A stretch of 64,000 bases of DNA from Reyranella sp. (GTDB taxonomy: Bacteria; Pseudomonadota; Alphaproteobacteria; Reyranellales; Reyranellaceae): assembly GCF_030651995.1 (NCBI RefSeq), contig NZ_JAUSBN010000013.1, forward strand, positions 28,909-92,908, in the 5' to 3' direction. A model generated the notes under the pieces. The model did no database searches and was not told the DNA's origin. It saw only the letters and a list, made by a program, of their open reading frames with translations. A program made the translations under genes and the position numbers. Of this stretch, positions 1-8,155 are shown piece by piece. Positions within the stretch are counted from its first letter, which is position 1, and every line of letters starts with the position of its first letter.

Positions 1-363
1 GCGGCGCTGGCGGCGCAGGGCCTGGCGGGCTCCGTGCCCGTGTCAGGCCAGGACGGCGATCACGCTGCCCTGAACCGCGTGGCACTCGGCACCCAGACCG
101 TGAGCGTCTGGAAGGACGCCCGCGCGCTCGGCAAGTCCGCGGGCGAGGCGGCGATCAGGCTCGCCAAGGGCACCAAGCTCTCCGGCCTGCCGGGCACCGT
201 CACGTGGGGCGATGGCCCGCGCAAGGTGGCGATGACTTCGATCCTGCTCACGCCCGTACCGATCACCCGGGACAACCTCGATGTGGTCATCCAGGGCGGC
301 TGGGTCAGCAAGGACGTGGTTTGCCGCGGCGTAAAGCCCGGTAGCACCAAGGTCTGCAACTGA
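1..363 (+). CDS. xylF: D-xylose-type ABC transporter substrate-binding protein, C-terminal part
   Basis: The reading frame is open from the first base and ends at TGA 361-363, so only the last 120 residues are present. They resemble the C-terminal lobe of periplasmic XylF-type sugar receptors: the stretch VPVSGQDGDHAALNRVALGTQ is followed by a segment reading QTVSVWKDARALG, typical of a receptor that delivers xylose to a membrane permease. The permease and ATPase genes follow at once on the same strand, which supports a xylFHG operon. The signal peptide and the first lobe lie outside the window. The exact sugar is inferred from family and gene order. Confidence 0.85.
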   Translation, partial: AALAAQGLAGSVPVSGQDGDHAALNRVALGTQTVSVWKDARALGKSAGEAAIRLAKGTKLSGLPGTVTWGDGPRKVAMTSILLTPVPITRDNLDVVIQGGWVSKDVVCRGVKPGSTKVCN

Positions 364-404
364 GGTTTCTCCGCGCCACCGAGATCGACGCCCGCCTGGT
401 CGGC

Positions 405-1622
405 ATGCTGGCCGCGCTGGTGTTGATCTGGGTCGGCGTCGACATCCTCTCCGGCGGCGCCTTCCTTACGCCGCGCAATCTCTGGAACCTCTCCGTCCAG
501 ACCGCGTCGGTCATGGTCATGGCGACCGGCATGGTGCTGGTGATCGTCGCGCGCCATATCGACCTGTCGGTCGGCTCCGTCCTGGGGGTCGTCGGCATGG
601 TGATGGGCGTGACCCAGACCGAGTTCCTGCCCCGCCTCATGGGCTACGACAGCCCGTTCATCTGGATCCTGGCGCTTGCCGCCGGAGTGGCCGTCGGCGC
701 CGCAATCGGCCTGCTGCATGGCGTCATCATCGCCTATCTCGGCGTGCCGGCCTTCATCGTCACGCTGGGCGGCCTTCTGGTGTGGCGCGGCTGCGCCTGG
801 TGGATCACCTCCGGTCGCACCGTGGCGCCGATGGACGATGCCTTCCGCCGCATGGGCGGGGGTGTCGAGGGCGCGATCGGCTCGACCTGGACCTGGGTGG
901 TGGGCGTGCTCGCTGTCGCCGCCATCGTCTTGCGCGCCCTTCATGCCCGTCGGCGCCGCCAGCAGGTTGGCTTCGCGCTGCGCCCGGTGTGGGCGGAAGT
1001 CGTGGTGGCCGGGCTCGCATGCGCCGGTGTGCTGACGGTCGTGCTGGTCGCCAACAGCTATGACCTGCCGCCGCGCGTCGCCGAGCGGATCGCCGCCGCG
1101 CGCGGCCTCGTGGTGCCGCCGGAAGGCCTGTCGATCGCGCACGGCCTCGCCGTACCGGTGCTGATCGCGGTCGGCGCCGGCATCGTCGTCACCTTCCTGG
1201 CCCGGCGCACGCGCTTTGGCCGCTACGTCTTCGCGCTGGGCGGCAATCCAGAGGCTGCCGAGCTGTCGGGCGTCGACACGCGGCGCATCACGGTGCTCGT
1301 GTTTGTCCTGATGGGCGTGCTGTGCGCCGTCGCGGCCGCGATCTCGACCGCGCGCCTCAATGCGGCGACGAACGCGCAAGGCACGCTCGACGAGCTTTAT
1401 GTCATCGCCGCGACCGTGATCGGCGGCACGTCGCTCGGCGGCGGCCTCGGCACGGTCGCCGGCGCCATGCTGGGCGCGCTGGTGATGCAGAGCCTGCAGT
1501 CGGGCATGGTGCTGATGGGCCTCGACACGCCCCTGCAGAACATCGTCGTCGGTCTGGTTCTGGTGGTCGCCGTGTGGCTCGATCGGCTCTACCGCTCGCG
1601 CACGCTGAAGGGCGCGGCATGA
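405..1622 (+). CDS. xylH: Xylose-type ABC transporter permease
   Basis: This is an integral inner-membrane permease with about ten hydrophobic segments. It carries the family motif GHIDLSVGS in the form [10 protein letters not shown] near residue 50 and a C-terminal segment around residues 285-330 ([17 protein letters not shown]) typical of the sugar branch (BPD_transp_2). It moves sugar delivered by XylF using energy from XylG. The first ATG is at 405, but family-like sequence (RFLRATEID) lies in frame upstream, back to CTG codons at 354 and 360 that overlap the xylF stop. No ATG, GTG or TTG is available there, so the true start is unsettled. The stop overlaps the ATG of xylG by 4 nt. Confidence 0.88.
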   Translation: MLAALVLIWVGVDILSGGAFLTPRNLWNLSVQTASVMVMATGMVLVIVARHIDLSVGSVLGVVGMVMGVTQTEFLPRLMGYDSPFIWILALAAGVAVGAAIGLLHGVIIAYLGVPAFIVTLGGLLVWRGCAWWITSGRTVAPMDDAFRRMGGGVEGAIGSTWTWVVGVLAVAAIVLRALHARRRRQQVGFALRPVWAEVVVAGLACAGVLTVVLVANSYDLPPRVAERIAAARGLVVPPEGLSIAHGLAVPVLIAVGAGIVVTFLARRTRFGRYVFALGGNPEAAELSGVDTRRITVLVFVLMGVLCAVAAAISTARLNAATNAQGTLDELYVIAATVIGGTSLGGGLGTVAGAMLGALVMQSLQSGMVLMGLDTPLQNIVVGLVLVVAVWLDRLYRSRTLKGAA

Positions 1623-2371
1623 GTGCGGCGCTGCCGCTCGTCGCGATGCGCGGCATGAGTATCAGCTTCGGCGGCGTCCGTGCGGTCGACGACGTATCGC
1701 TCGATCTCCACGCCGGCGAGGTGGTGGGCCTGCTCGGCCATAACGGCGCCGGCAAGTCGACCTTCATCAAGATGCTGTCGGGCGCCTATCACCCCGACGC
1801 GGGCGAGATCCGCATCGATGGGCAAGCCGTCACGATCAACAGCCCGCGCGATGCGCGTCGCCACGGCATCGAGACGATCTATCAGACGCTGGCGCTGGCC
1901 GACAATCTGGACGCCGCCGCCAACCTGTTCCTCGGCCGTGAGCTCAGGACCGCCTGGGGCACGCTCGACGACGTCGCCATGGAGGCCGAGACGCGCCGGG
2001 TGATGGCGCGCCTCAATCCGCATTTCGTCAAGTTCAAGGAACCTGTGCGCGCCCTCTCGGGCGGCCAGCGCCAGGCGGTGGCCATCGCCCGGGCAATCCA
2101 CTTCAACGCCCGTATCCTGATCATGGATGAGCCGACCGCGGCGCTTGGGCCGCAGGAAACGAAGCAGGTTGCCGATCTCATCCTGCAGCTCAAGCGCGAG
2201 GGGATCGGCATCTTCCTCATCAGCCACGACATCCACGACGTCTTCGATCTGGCCGATCGCGTGGCGGTGATGAAGAACGGCAAGATGGTCGGCACCGCGC
2301 CGACGCGTGCAGTGACCAAGGATCAGGTGCTCGAGATGATCATCCTCGGCACCAGGCCCTCGATTCAGTAA
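1619..2371 (+). CDS. xylG: Xylose-type ABC transporter ATP-binding protein (single ATPase domain)
   Basis: This 250-aa cytoplasmic ATPase starts at ATG 1619, inside the end of xylH (ATGA overlap). It shows a Walker A motif GHNGAGKST near residue 39, an ABC signature [14 protein letters not shown] near residue 146, a Walker [10 protein letters not shown] near residue 165, and the switch histidine in LISHD. It has one nucleotide-binding domain, unlike the tandem-domain XylG of enterobacteria. Short single-domain versions are common in alphaproteobacterial sugar transporters, and two copies would pair on the permease. The next gene is on the other strand, so it ends the operon. Substrate is inferred from the neighbours. 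Confidence 0.88.
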   Translation: MSAALPLVAMRGMSISFGGVRAVDDVSLDLHAGEVVGLLGHNGAGKSTFIKMLSGAYHPDAGEIRIDGQAVTINSPRDARRHGIETIYQTLALADNLDAAANLFLGRELRTAWGTLDDVAMEAETRRVMARLNPHFVKFKEPVRALSGGQRQAVAIARAIHFNARILIMDEPTAALGPQETKQVADLILQLKREGIGIFLISHDIHDVFDLADRVAVMKNGKMVGTAPTRAVTKDQVLEMIILGTRPSIQ

Positions 2372-2457
2372 GGCCTGCCGGGCGGCGATCTTCGAGGCTG
2401 TCCCTGCCAAGGACTCCATCCACCGGCTTGCGGGGCTTGTTCGGGAGCAGGTCCTGC

Positions 2458-2919
2458 TCACGGGCTCAGGAACTGACCATCGGCGATGCCGGACGGCTTC
2501 CCGACGACCAGCATGATGCGCTGACCGCGTGCGGTCTGGCCCCGTGCCACGAAGCTGTCGCGCCGGTCACCTGCCTTCCGCTGGTAGGTCCCATTGCCGC
2601 TGAAGGAGCCCTTGAAGCACGCGAGCGAGAACTTTCCCGTGCGCGGAGAATCCACGGTGAAGGTGCCGTTGCACACCTGTTCTCCGGCTTCGTTGGCGAC
2701 CGTGAAGGAGACAGATGAATCGCGCCCCAGCACGCCACCGTAGTGGGCGACTCCCTTCAGCTGCCTGACATTGCTGATGTCGTCCCGATAGACGAGGGTG
2801 ATTGGACCAGGGCGACTGGCGGCCGCTTGCTGGGCAATCGAGGGACGAGGCGACAGGTCGAATGCCAACCCCATGACCACGCCGATAGCCACGCCAAATG
2901 CTCTGACGCTAAAGGTCAC
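2458..2919 (-). CDS. Hypothetical secreted protein
   Basis: A 153-aa protein with a GTG start and a hydrophobic N-terminal segment (about residues 6-20) ending near AQQAAA, consistent with a Sec signal peptide. The rest is polar and beta-rich in appearance, with two cysteines (in EQVCNGTF and SLACFKG) that could form a disulfide. I do not recognise a family. No clear ribosome-binding site precedes the GTG, and another in-frame GTG lies nine codons downstream, so the N-terminus is uncertain. It converges with the xyl operon, leaving an 86-bp gap in which I see no strong terminator. Confidence 0.5.
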   Translation of the reverse strand: MTFSVRAFGVAIGVVMGLAFDLSPRPSIAQQAAASRPGPITLVYRDDISNVRQLKGVAHYGGVLGRDSSVSFTVANEAGEQVCNGTFTVDSPRTGKFSLACFKGSFSGNGTYQRKAGDRRDSFVARGQTARGQRIMLVVGKPSGIADGQFLSP

Positions 2920-3068
2920 GGGCCCAGTCCAGGCATTCTCCGATGCGCACGCTCCATTGCATCGGTCGGATTGTTTCGCACGTTACCTGCGCCAGCAACC
3001 GCTCGGCTGCATCTCTCCGCGAACGCGAAGCAGATCGGCGCGCCACATACCTGTCCGTGCCCAGGCTT

Positions 3069-3398
3069 TTATTTCTTCCTGCTGCGCCTGGTCGTCGCCG
3101 GCGGCTTCAGCGCGGCCGCCAGCGCCGCCACGCCGACGCCCAGCGCCTCGCGATGCGACTCGTCGAGGAAATCATGCGCCATCAACCCCTGGCCGATCTC
3201 CTTCAGCATGTCGGCCAGCAGGTAGTAGTGCAGGTGGACGGTGATCTCGCGCCGCTCCTCACCGGTGCGTACAAGGCGCAGCATCACCTCGTCGGGCTCG
3301 ACCTTCACGTCGAACGACGCCTCCCGCCCGAACGACCCCATGTAGGTCTTGTCGGGGAAATCGACCGAAACCTCTGCCTTGTCGGAAATGGACTTCAT
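3069..3398 (-). CDS. Hypothetical small cytoplasmic protein
   Basis: A 109-aa protein beginning MKSISDKAEVSVDFPDK. I chose ATG 3398 because AGGAGG lies 13 nt upstream and no ribosome-binding site precedes the in-frame codon 72 bp earlier. The N-terminal half looks like beta strands and the middle (HLHYYLLADMLKEIGQGL) like a helix. The C-terminus is lysine/arginine-rich (TTRRSRKK). There is no signal peptide or membrane segment. I cannot assign a family; the pattern is consistent with a conserved protein of unknown function. Neighbours on both sides are separate units. Confidence 0.6.
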   Translation of the reverse strand: MKSISDKAEVSVDFPDKTYMGSFGREASFDVKVEPDEVMLRLVRTGEERREITVHLHYYLLADMLKEIGQGLMAHDFLDESHREALGVGVAALAAALKPPATTRRSRKK

Positions 3399-3470
3399 TG
3401 CTGGTCGCCTGCCTCCTATGCCGGACTCGAGCCTAGAGGATGCAACGCCGAAACATTTGACATGGCGCAA

Positions 3471-3643
3471 GTGCGGCCCCGCCTCTTCTCGTCAGGCCAG
3501 AAAAGAATCGACCGAGAGAGCGGATGCCAGGGTCACTCGCTCCGCCAGTGCCTTTTGAGCCGGTGTTCTCTTCGGTCGCCGCGGACCCGGGAAGAGATCA
3601 AGGGCGGCGGGGACTTCGGGGTAGACTTCCTGACCGGGCCGGT
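3471..3643. other. Intergenic region with no recognised gene
   Basis: This 173-bp stretch between two minus-strand genes contains no convincing coding frame, RNA gene or strong hairpin. It would hold the promoter of the 109-aa protein, but no clear elements stand out. Confidence 0.4.
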
Positions 3644-4075
3644 TCATCTCGCCCTGGCGTGATCCCATGGGTCGATCACCTCGACGCCGCAGCCTTCATA
3701 GTCTCCGGTGTTCCGGGTCGCCACGCTGGCGCCATGGGCGCGCGCGATCGCGGCGATCTGGCAGTCGAACTGGCTGATGGGGCGGCCGGCGGCGCGGCGC
3801 TCGGCGGCGATGGCGGCATAGGCGCGCGAGGCTTCGCGATCGAAGGGCAGGACGCGGTCGCGAAAATCTTCGTCCAGAATGCCCTCGATGGCGGCGCCGA
3901 TCGTGGTGCGGCGGCGACCGGCCGGAAGGATCGCCACGCCATGGCGGAGTTCCGCCTCGCCAACGGTCGTGAAGTAGACGCTCGCGCCATCCTGGGCCGC
4001 GAGCCACGCCTCGACTCGGGGTGCCGGGTTCGGTCGCAGCAGTTCGGACAGCACGTTTGTGTCGAGTACGATCAA
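3644..4075 (-). CDS. fitB: PIN-domain ribonuclease toxin, FitB/VapC type
   Basis: A 143-aa PIN-domain protein. It opens with the classic (M)IVLDTNVLSELLRP, giving acidic metal ligands at Asp5 and Glu11. A later aspartate in QFDCQIAAIARAHG and a terminal TRNTGDYEG segment complete the four-acid pattern of VapC/FitB nucleases, which cleave RNA when freed from antitoxin. The start is TTG 4073-4075, since family homology begins exactly there and the codon overlaps the antitoxin stop (TTGA). The overlap implies translational coupling. Toxin identity is strong from sequence; activity and RNA target are unknown. Confidence 0.87.
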   Translation of the reverse strand: MIVLDTNVLSELLRPNPAPRVEAWLAAQDGASVYFTTVGEAELRHGVAILPAGRRRTTIGAAIEGILDEDFRDRVLPFDREASRAYAAIAAERRAAGRPISQFDCQIAAIARAHGASVATRNTGDYEGCGVEVIDPWDHARAR

Positions 4076-4326
4076 GCGCGCTTTCCCGAGAGGCGCGGCG
4101 GGGCACGTATCTTGTCTCGGGGCGGCAGATCGAGTTCCACGCCGCCCAGCGGCGCCACGCGCGAGCGAATGGCGGCGGCCAGATTTCGGGGCGGGGCGGT
4201 CTCGGTCACGACCAGCCGCAGGATGGCCCGCGCCTCCTCTTCCATCGAGCGCCCGTGTTCGGCGGCGCGGATGCGAAGGCGACGCTTCAAATCGTCTTCG
4301 AGGTTGCGGATCGTGATGCTCGCCAT
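4072..4326 (-). CDS. fitA: Ribbon-helix-helix antitoxin, FitA type
   Basis: An 84-aa partner of the PIN toxin. Residues 1-40 (MASITIRNLEDDLKRRLRIR, then HGRSMEEEARAIL) match FitA/StbC-type ribbon-helix-helix DNA-binding domains. The arginine- and proline-rich tail would wrap and block the toxin. The last codon overlaps the toxin start by 4 nt. A ribosome-binding site (GAGAGG) sits about 8 nt before the ATG. A perfect palindrome lies 30 bp upstream and is the likely autoregulatory operator. This is a type II toxin-antitoxin module with the usual antitoxin-first order. Confidence 0.87.
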   Translation of the reverse strand: MASITIRNLEDDLKRRLRIRAAEHGRSMEEEARAILRLVVTETAPPRNLAAAIRSRVAPLGGVELDLPPRDKIRAPPRLSGKRA

Positions 4327-4356
4327 GGGGTACCTCTCGTTCCTGCAGTATTAAGC

Positions 4357-4377
4357 GTTGATTGCAATGCAATCAAC
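4357..4377. promoter_or_regulatory. Palindromic operator of the fitAB pair (predicted)
   Basis: Two perfect 10-bp arms, GTTGATTGCA and TGCAATCAAC, flank a single central A, 30 bp upstream of the fitA start. Ribbon-helix-helix antitoxins such as FitA bind inverted repeats in their own promoters, so this is the natural binding site. The symmetry is seen directly; the role is inferred from position and family. Confidence 0.65.
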
Positions 4378-4491
4378 CGTCCGGCGGTCCAGGTCTCTTG
4401 TTCAGACCCTTCTTGTCCACAACGGTGACCTTGCCTGAGACCACGAACGTCATTTTTCATTGTAGTCTGTGCAGATCAGACGCGAGGGTGC

Positions 4492-5655
4492 ATGGCGAGA
4501 GTCGCAAAGACGAAGCGAAAGAGCGCCGGCCGCCGGGCCAAGGCGAAGGCCCCCCGCGCTCTGCCGGTTTCGGAGTCCGACCTGGACGCGCTGGTGACCT
4601 CGTTCATGCGGCTGCTGGAGGAGGACGATGACGGCGATGAAGTCCTCGATCTCGCCCAGGAGAAGGCCTTCGAGGCGATGGAGGCGCCGCGGGCCGAAGA
4701 GCGGATCGCGCTGGCGCGGGAGGCGCTGGCGCTGTCGCCGCTCTGCTCGGACGCCTATCTCGTGCTCGCACGGGAGACCGCCGATGCCAACGAGGCGCTC
4801 GAACTCTACCGGCGAGCTGTCGCCGTCGGCGCAGAAGCGTTGGGCGAGACCGCTTTCCAGGACGACGCCGGTTCGTTCTGGGGTTTGCTCCAGACCCGAC
4901 CCTACATGCGCGCGCGCCATGAGCTGGCCCTGGCCCTCTGGCGCCGCGGTCACCGCGACGAAGCCGTCGGCCACTATCATGAAATGCTGCGCCTCAATCC
5001 CGGCGACAATCAGGGCATCCGCTACCTGTTGATCGATGCCTTGCTCGAACTCGGCCTTGAGGCAGACGCCGGCGCGCTCCTGAAGCGCTACAAGAACGAT
5101 GGCTCGGCTCACTGGACCTGGTCGGCAGCGCTACTGGAGTTTCGACGCACCGGAAACAGCGCACCCGCCAACAAGGCGCTGGCCCGGGCCGTCGACGCCA
5201 ACCGTCACGTGGCGGCCTATCTGCTGGGCGCACAGCCGCTTCCGCCGACCTTGCCGGAATACATCGGCATGGGCGACGAGACCGAGGCCGTTTCCTATGT
5301 CCATTCCGCTGCCGGCGCCTGGGATGCCGCGCCGGATGCGAAGGCCTGGGTGGCCGATGCTCCGGTGATCGCCCTCGGGCAGGAAGACGATCCTCGGGAT
5401 GCCGAACTCGACTACGAACCGGATCCCGATCGCATCGACCAGGCCGTTCTCGCCCTGCTCCTGCATGGACTGCATGACGAGGCGCGCGCCTGGAAGACTT
5501 TCGATTGGAACGCGCTCGACCGGCTGCATGCCAGGGGCCTCATCTCCAACCCGGCGAGTCGCGCCAAATCGGTCGTCTTCACCGACGAAGGCCTGGAAGC
5601 GGCGCTGCAAGCGCATCGCGAGCTTTTTGCCAGGAAGCCGCCGAAATCGCGATAG
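4492..5655 (+). CDS. TPR-repeat protein with C-terminal DUF6429-like domain
   Basis: A 387-aa cytoplasmic protein with a basic N-terminus (KTKRKSAGRRAKAKAPR). It has an acidic patch near residues 43-50 and TPR-like helical pairs over about residues 60-290 (for example ALSPLCSDAYLVLARE and ALWRRGHRDEAVGHYHEML). The last 70 residues differ: HDEARAWKTFDWNALDRLH followed by GLISNPASRAKSVVFTDEGL matches the short stand-alone DUF6429 family. The fusion of the two parts is clear from sequence; the function is unknown. The TPR part also resembles ST7-like bacterial proteins. It is monocistronic and convergent with the CRP-type gene. Confidence 0.75.
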   Translation: MARVAKTKRKSAGRRAKAKAPRALPVSESDLDALVTSFMRLLEEDDDGDEVLDLAQEKAFEAMEAPRAEERIALAREALALSPLCSDAYLVLARETADANEALELYRRAVAVGAEALGETAFQDDAGSFWGLLQTRPYMRARHELALALWRRGHRDEAVGHYHEMLRLNPGDNQGIRYLLIDALLELGLEADAGALLKRYKNDGSAHWTWSAALLEFRRTGNSAPANKALARAVDANRHVAAYLLGAQPLPPTLPEYIGMGDETEAVSYVHSAAGAWDAAPDAKAWVADAPVIALGQEDDPRDAELDYEPDPDRIDQAVLALLLHGLHDEARAWKTFDWNALDRLHARGLISNPASRAKSVVFTDEGLEAALQAHRELFARKPPKSR

Positions 5656-5707
5656 CACGACGCCGCCGGACGTGGTGGTCCTGGCACCTTCCCCGACGCA
5701 GCGGCCA

Positions 5708-6238
5708 TCACCCGGCTCGCCGGCGCCGAGACAGTTCGCGGTATAGCGCTTCACGCGTGACACCGAGTTCCGCCGCCACTTCTTGCCAGCGACCCTTGTC
5801 GGGCAATCGATTCCCCTCGGCGAGCCAGGCGCCGAGACGGTCCGCGACGCGCGGCAGGGAGCGGATCTCGGCCCGGAGGCGCGCTGCCTGAACCGCCTGC
5901 GCGAGGTTTTTCGCCCAGGTGTCCGCAAGATCGGGAGCCGACTTCAGCCGCATCCGGAAAGTGCGGCGCGACAGAACCGCCGCCCTGCAAGGCCCGCGAG
6001 CGACGGCATCGCAGTGATAGACGTCCGACCAGGCCGAGGCCTCGGCGAGGACCTGTCCCGGGCCGGCACGCTGCAGGATCATCCTCAGCCCGTGACCCGT
6101 GTGACGGACGAGTTCGGCGTGCCCGGAGCGCAGCAGGATCATCGACACCACCGCGTCGCCGGCACGGAACAGGGCCTCCCCGGGGGCAAAATCGCGCAAG
6201 CCGGCATCGGCAAACAGCCGCTCGAAATTTCCAGACAT
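5708..6238 (-). CDS. CRP/FNR-type transcription regulator
   Basis: A 176-aa protein starting MSGNFERLFADAGL. It has an N-terminal cyclic-nucleotide-binding-like beta roll (GEALFRAGDAVVSMILLRSG, then VLAEASAWSD) and a C-terminal winged helix with the recognition-helix region EVAAELGVTREALYRELSRR. It lacks the cysteine set of an FNR iron-sulfur protein. An in-frame ATG at 6250 exists, but it would put the start inside an inverted repeat that looks like an operator, so I prefer 6238. It is divergent from the Spy/CpxP-like gene, which it probably controls. Confidence 0.8.
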   Translation of the reverse strand: MSGNFERLFADAGLRDFAPGEALFRAGDAVVSMILLRSGHAELVRHTGHGLRMILQRAGPGQVLAEASAWSDVYHCDAVARGPCRAAVLSRRTFRMRLKSAPDLADTWAKNLAQAVQAARLRAEIRSLPRVADRLGAWLAEGNRLPDKGRWQEVAAELGVTREALYRELSRRRRAG

Positions 6239-6247
6239 GATTGCGAT

Positions 6248-6271
6248 CATATGCGGCGCGGTCCGCATATG
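6248..6271. promoter_or_regulatory. Inverted repeat, likely operator between divergent genes
   Basis: Perfect 9-bp arms CATATGCGG (6248-6256) and CCGCATATG (6263-6271) are separated by 6 bp. The element lies between the CRP-type regulator and the periplasmic protein it faces. The symmetry and 24-bp size suit a dimeric helix-turn-helix regulator. The sequence is not the classical CRP TGTGA/TCACA site. Confidence 0.6.
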
Positions 6272-6305
6272 CGACAGGGGTGCGAGGTACCTCGGGAGCC
6301 TCGCG

Positions 6306-6887
6306 ATGATCCGTCTTGCACTCGCACTTTGCGCCATGGTCCTGCCCGTCGGGGCAGCCGCCCAGCCACACGGCCATTCCCCGTACGCGGGCAAGGAATC
6401 CCGCGAGATCAAGAGCCTGTCCGAGGCCGATCTCGACGACCTGCGGGCTGGCCGCGGATGGGGCCTTGCCCTTGCCGCCGAACTGAATGGCGTGCCAGGG
6501 CCGGCGCATCTCCTGGAGTTGAAGGAGCAGATCGGCCTCGCACCCGCACAGGTGACGGTGCTGGAAGCGTTGTTTGCGCAGATGCAGGCCGAGGCACAGG
6601 CGGCGGGCAGGCGCTTCATTGCGGCCGAAGCTGCGATCGAGGCTGCTTTTCGCGACAGAAACCTGACCCCGGATCGCCTGCGCCAGCTGATCGCCGCCTC
6701 GGCTGAGGCCCGCGCGCAACTGCGCTTTGTCCATTTGGTCCGGCATCTGGAGACGCTGCCCGTGCTGACCCCCGAGCAGATCGACCGTTACAACGTCCTG
6801 CGCGGCTACGGCGCGGGCGACCCGTGCAAGAACGTGCCTGCGGGACATGACCCGGCGATGTGGCGCCGCCACAACAACTGCAAATAA
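6306..6887 (+). CDS. Spy/CpxP-like periplasmic protein
   Basis: A 193-aa protein with a clear signal peptide (MIRLALALCAMVLPVGAAAQ) and a helical mature part. The sequence REIKSLSEADLDDLRAGRG followed by GLALAAELNGVPGPAHLLEL is typical of the periplasmic heavy-metal-sensor/Spy-CpxP group. LTPDRLRQLIA and VLTPEQIDRYN are LTxxQ-like turns. Such proteins act as periplasmic chaperones or metal-linked stress proteins. The start at ATG 6306 is set by the signal peptide. The divergent CRP-type gene and intervening palindrome suggest regulated expression. Metal binding is not proven: histidines occur (HGHS, RRHNNCK) but no defined motif. Confidence 0.7.
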   Translation: MIRLALALCAMVLPVGAAAQPHGHSPYAGKESREIKSLSEADLDDLRAGRGWGLALAAELNGVPGPAHLLELKEQIGLAPAQVTVLEALFAQMQAEAQAAGRRFIAAEAAIEAAFRDRNLTPDRLRQLIAASAEARAQLRFVHLVRHLETLPVLTPEQIDRYNVLRGYGAGDPCKNVPAGHDPAMWRRHNNCK

Positions 6888-6971
6888 CGCCGGGGTGCGG
6901 ACCGCGTTCGGTGTAGGTTTGCGCGGATGAGGAAACGCCGGGAAGTGGCGGCGCCTCGAAGGACGCGAGCG

Positions 6972-7475
6972 ATGCTGAAAGTTCCCCCTCGGCACGAGTT
7001 GGCCATCGCCGCCGCCTGTGTCGCCCTCAACCTGGCGGTCGGAAAGATCGCCAGCCTGCTCTCCCTGCCGCTGCCTCTGGACACGATTGGCAGTGTGACC
7101 GGAGCGGCGCTCCTTCCCCCCGCGCTTGCCATCGCGGTCGGCGCCATCACGGCCGCTCTCGGCTGGGCGGTCATCGGTCCGGTGTATCCGGATTACATCG
7201 GCACCCAGATTTCAGTGGTGATTGCCGCGCTCGCGGTCATGCGGTTCATCGGCTTCGATCGACCGTGGAAAGCCGTCATCCTCGGAGCATCGGTCGCGGT
7301 CGTGGCGGCGATGGTTTCGGCAGTGACGGCCGTCGATGCCGTTGCCGTCGGCTCCGGTCGAAGTCCCTGGAGCGCCGCGACGATCGGTGGATTGCCGATC
7401 GAGGTCGCCGACAAGCTGGTGGTTGCGCTGGTTGCCTGGGCTCTCGTCCGGAGGCGGTTACGCGGCAGCGCCTAG
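6972..7475 (+). CDS. ECF transporter S-component-like membrane protein
   Basis: A 167-aa, almost wholly hydrophobic protein with five or six membrane segments. The segments KIASLLSLPLPLDTIGSV and YPDYIGTQISVVIAALAV resemble the substrate-binding S components of energy-coupling-factor vitamin transporters and the related membrane domain of some sensor kinases. ATG 6972 has AAGGA 8 nt upstream; an ATG at 6927 lacks this. No ECF T or A subunit gene is nearby, so it would need a shared module or work alone. The ligand is unknown. The gene stops 17 bp before a truncated soeC copy. Confidence 0.65.
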   Translation: MLKVPPRHELAIAAACVALNLAVGKIASLLSLPLPLDTIGSVTGAALLPPALAIAVGAITAALGWAVIGPVYPDYIGTQISVVIAALAVMRFIGFDRPWKAVILGASVAVVAAMVSAVTAVDAVAVGSGRSPWSAATIGGLPIEVADKLVVALVAWALVRRRLRGSA

Positions 7476-7492
7476 CGCGGCATGGCGCGACG

Positions 7493-8155
7493 GAATCTCA
7501 GACCGCCGCCTGGCCGTAGTAGAGGGTGACGGCGTGCTGCGCCTCGGCGAAGAACAGCCAGCGCTCGACGAAGACGCCGGCCGTTCCCAGGATCGCGGCG
7601 GCGAAGGTCGCGGCAATCGCGGGCCAGCCGGGGGCAAGGAAGGGGACCAGCGACAGGAGGAACGGCAGGCCGAAGCCCAGCCCGATCGCGATGCGCCGCA
7701 GCTTGGCGGCATGCTTGCGGGCGATGCTGAAGCCCATCTCCTTCAGCAGATAGTTCTCGGAGGTGTGCGGCGCCTCGAACAGACGCACCGTGCCCAGGCG
7801 ACCGAGGCCGGTCGCGGTGCCGGCGGTGCTGGTGGCGGGGGCCTCGTCGATGAAGCGCCAGTAGCCGAGCTTCAGCACGGCCGCGAGCGCGATCGAGACG
7901 GGCACCAGCACGGGCACCAGCCCGCCGAGTTGCGGCGGCGCGCCGAAGGCCTGCAACACCGGCGCGAGCCAGAGGAGGCCGGTCATCAGGGCGAGCGCCA
8001 GGTAGTTCGGCACGACCCAGCGATTGTGCCAGCGCGGCACCGGCTTCAGCGACTGGTAGATCATCGACGTGCAGTAGACCGTGGCGACGGCGCCGAGGGC
8101 CGCCAGCACGCCCGCGGTCTTCGAGACGGTGCCGAGGAAGACCCAGCCGATGCCG
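7493..8155. repeat. 663-bp direct repeat, left copy (soeC 3' segment)
   Basis: It aligns base for base, without gaps, with 13480-14142 (offset 5987), with 11 mismatches counted by eye, about 98.3% identity. Nine of the eleven are synonymous in the soeC frame; the other two give Leu/Val and Arg/Gly. Identity stops sharply at 7493 and 8155. The two copies bracket the RTX gene. Confidence 0.95.
7498..8155 (-). pseudogene. 5'-truncated soeC copy
   Basis: The left repeat carries the last 218 codons of a DmsC/SoeC membrane anchor, ending in the same ...YYGQAAV stop as the intact gene at 13485-14432. The first 97 codons are missing: homology ends abruptly at 8155 and unrelated sequence follows. The remaining frame is intact. 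An internal ATG at 8107-8109 could start a 203-aa product lacking the first membrane segments, but no soeAB genes accompany it. It is best read as a non-functional remnant of duplication or integration. Confidence 0.85.

Noticed and set aside
7498..8109. A functional second soeC starting at the internal ATG 8107-8109
   Set aside because: It would lack the first membrane segments, has no upstream partner genes, and homology continues upstream of that ATG to an abrupt break at 8155.
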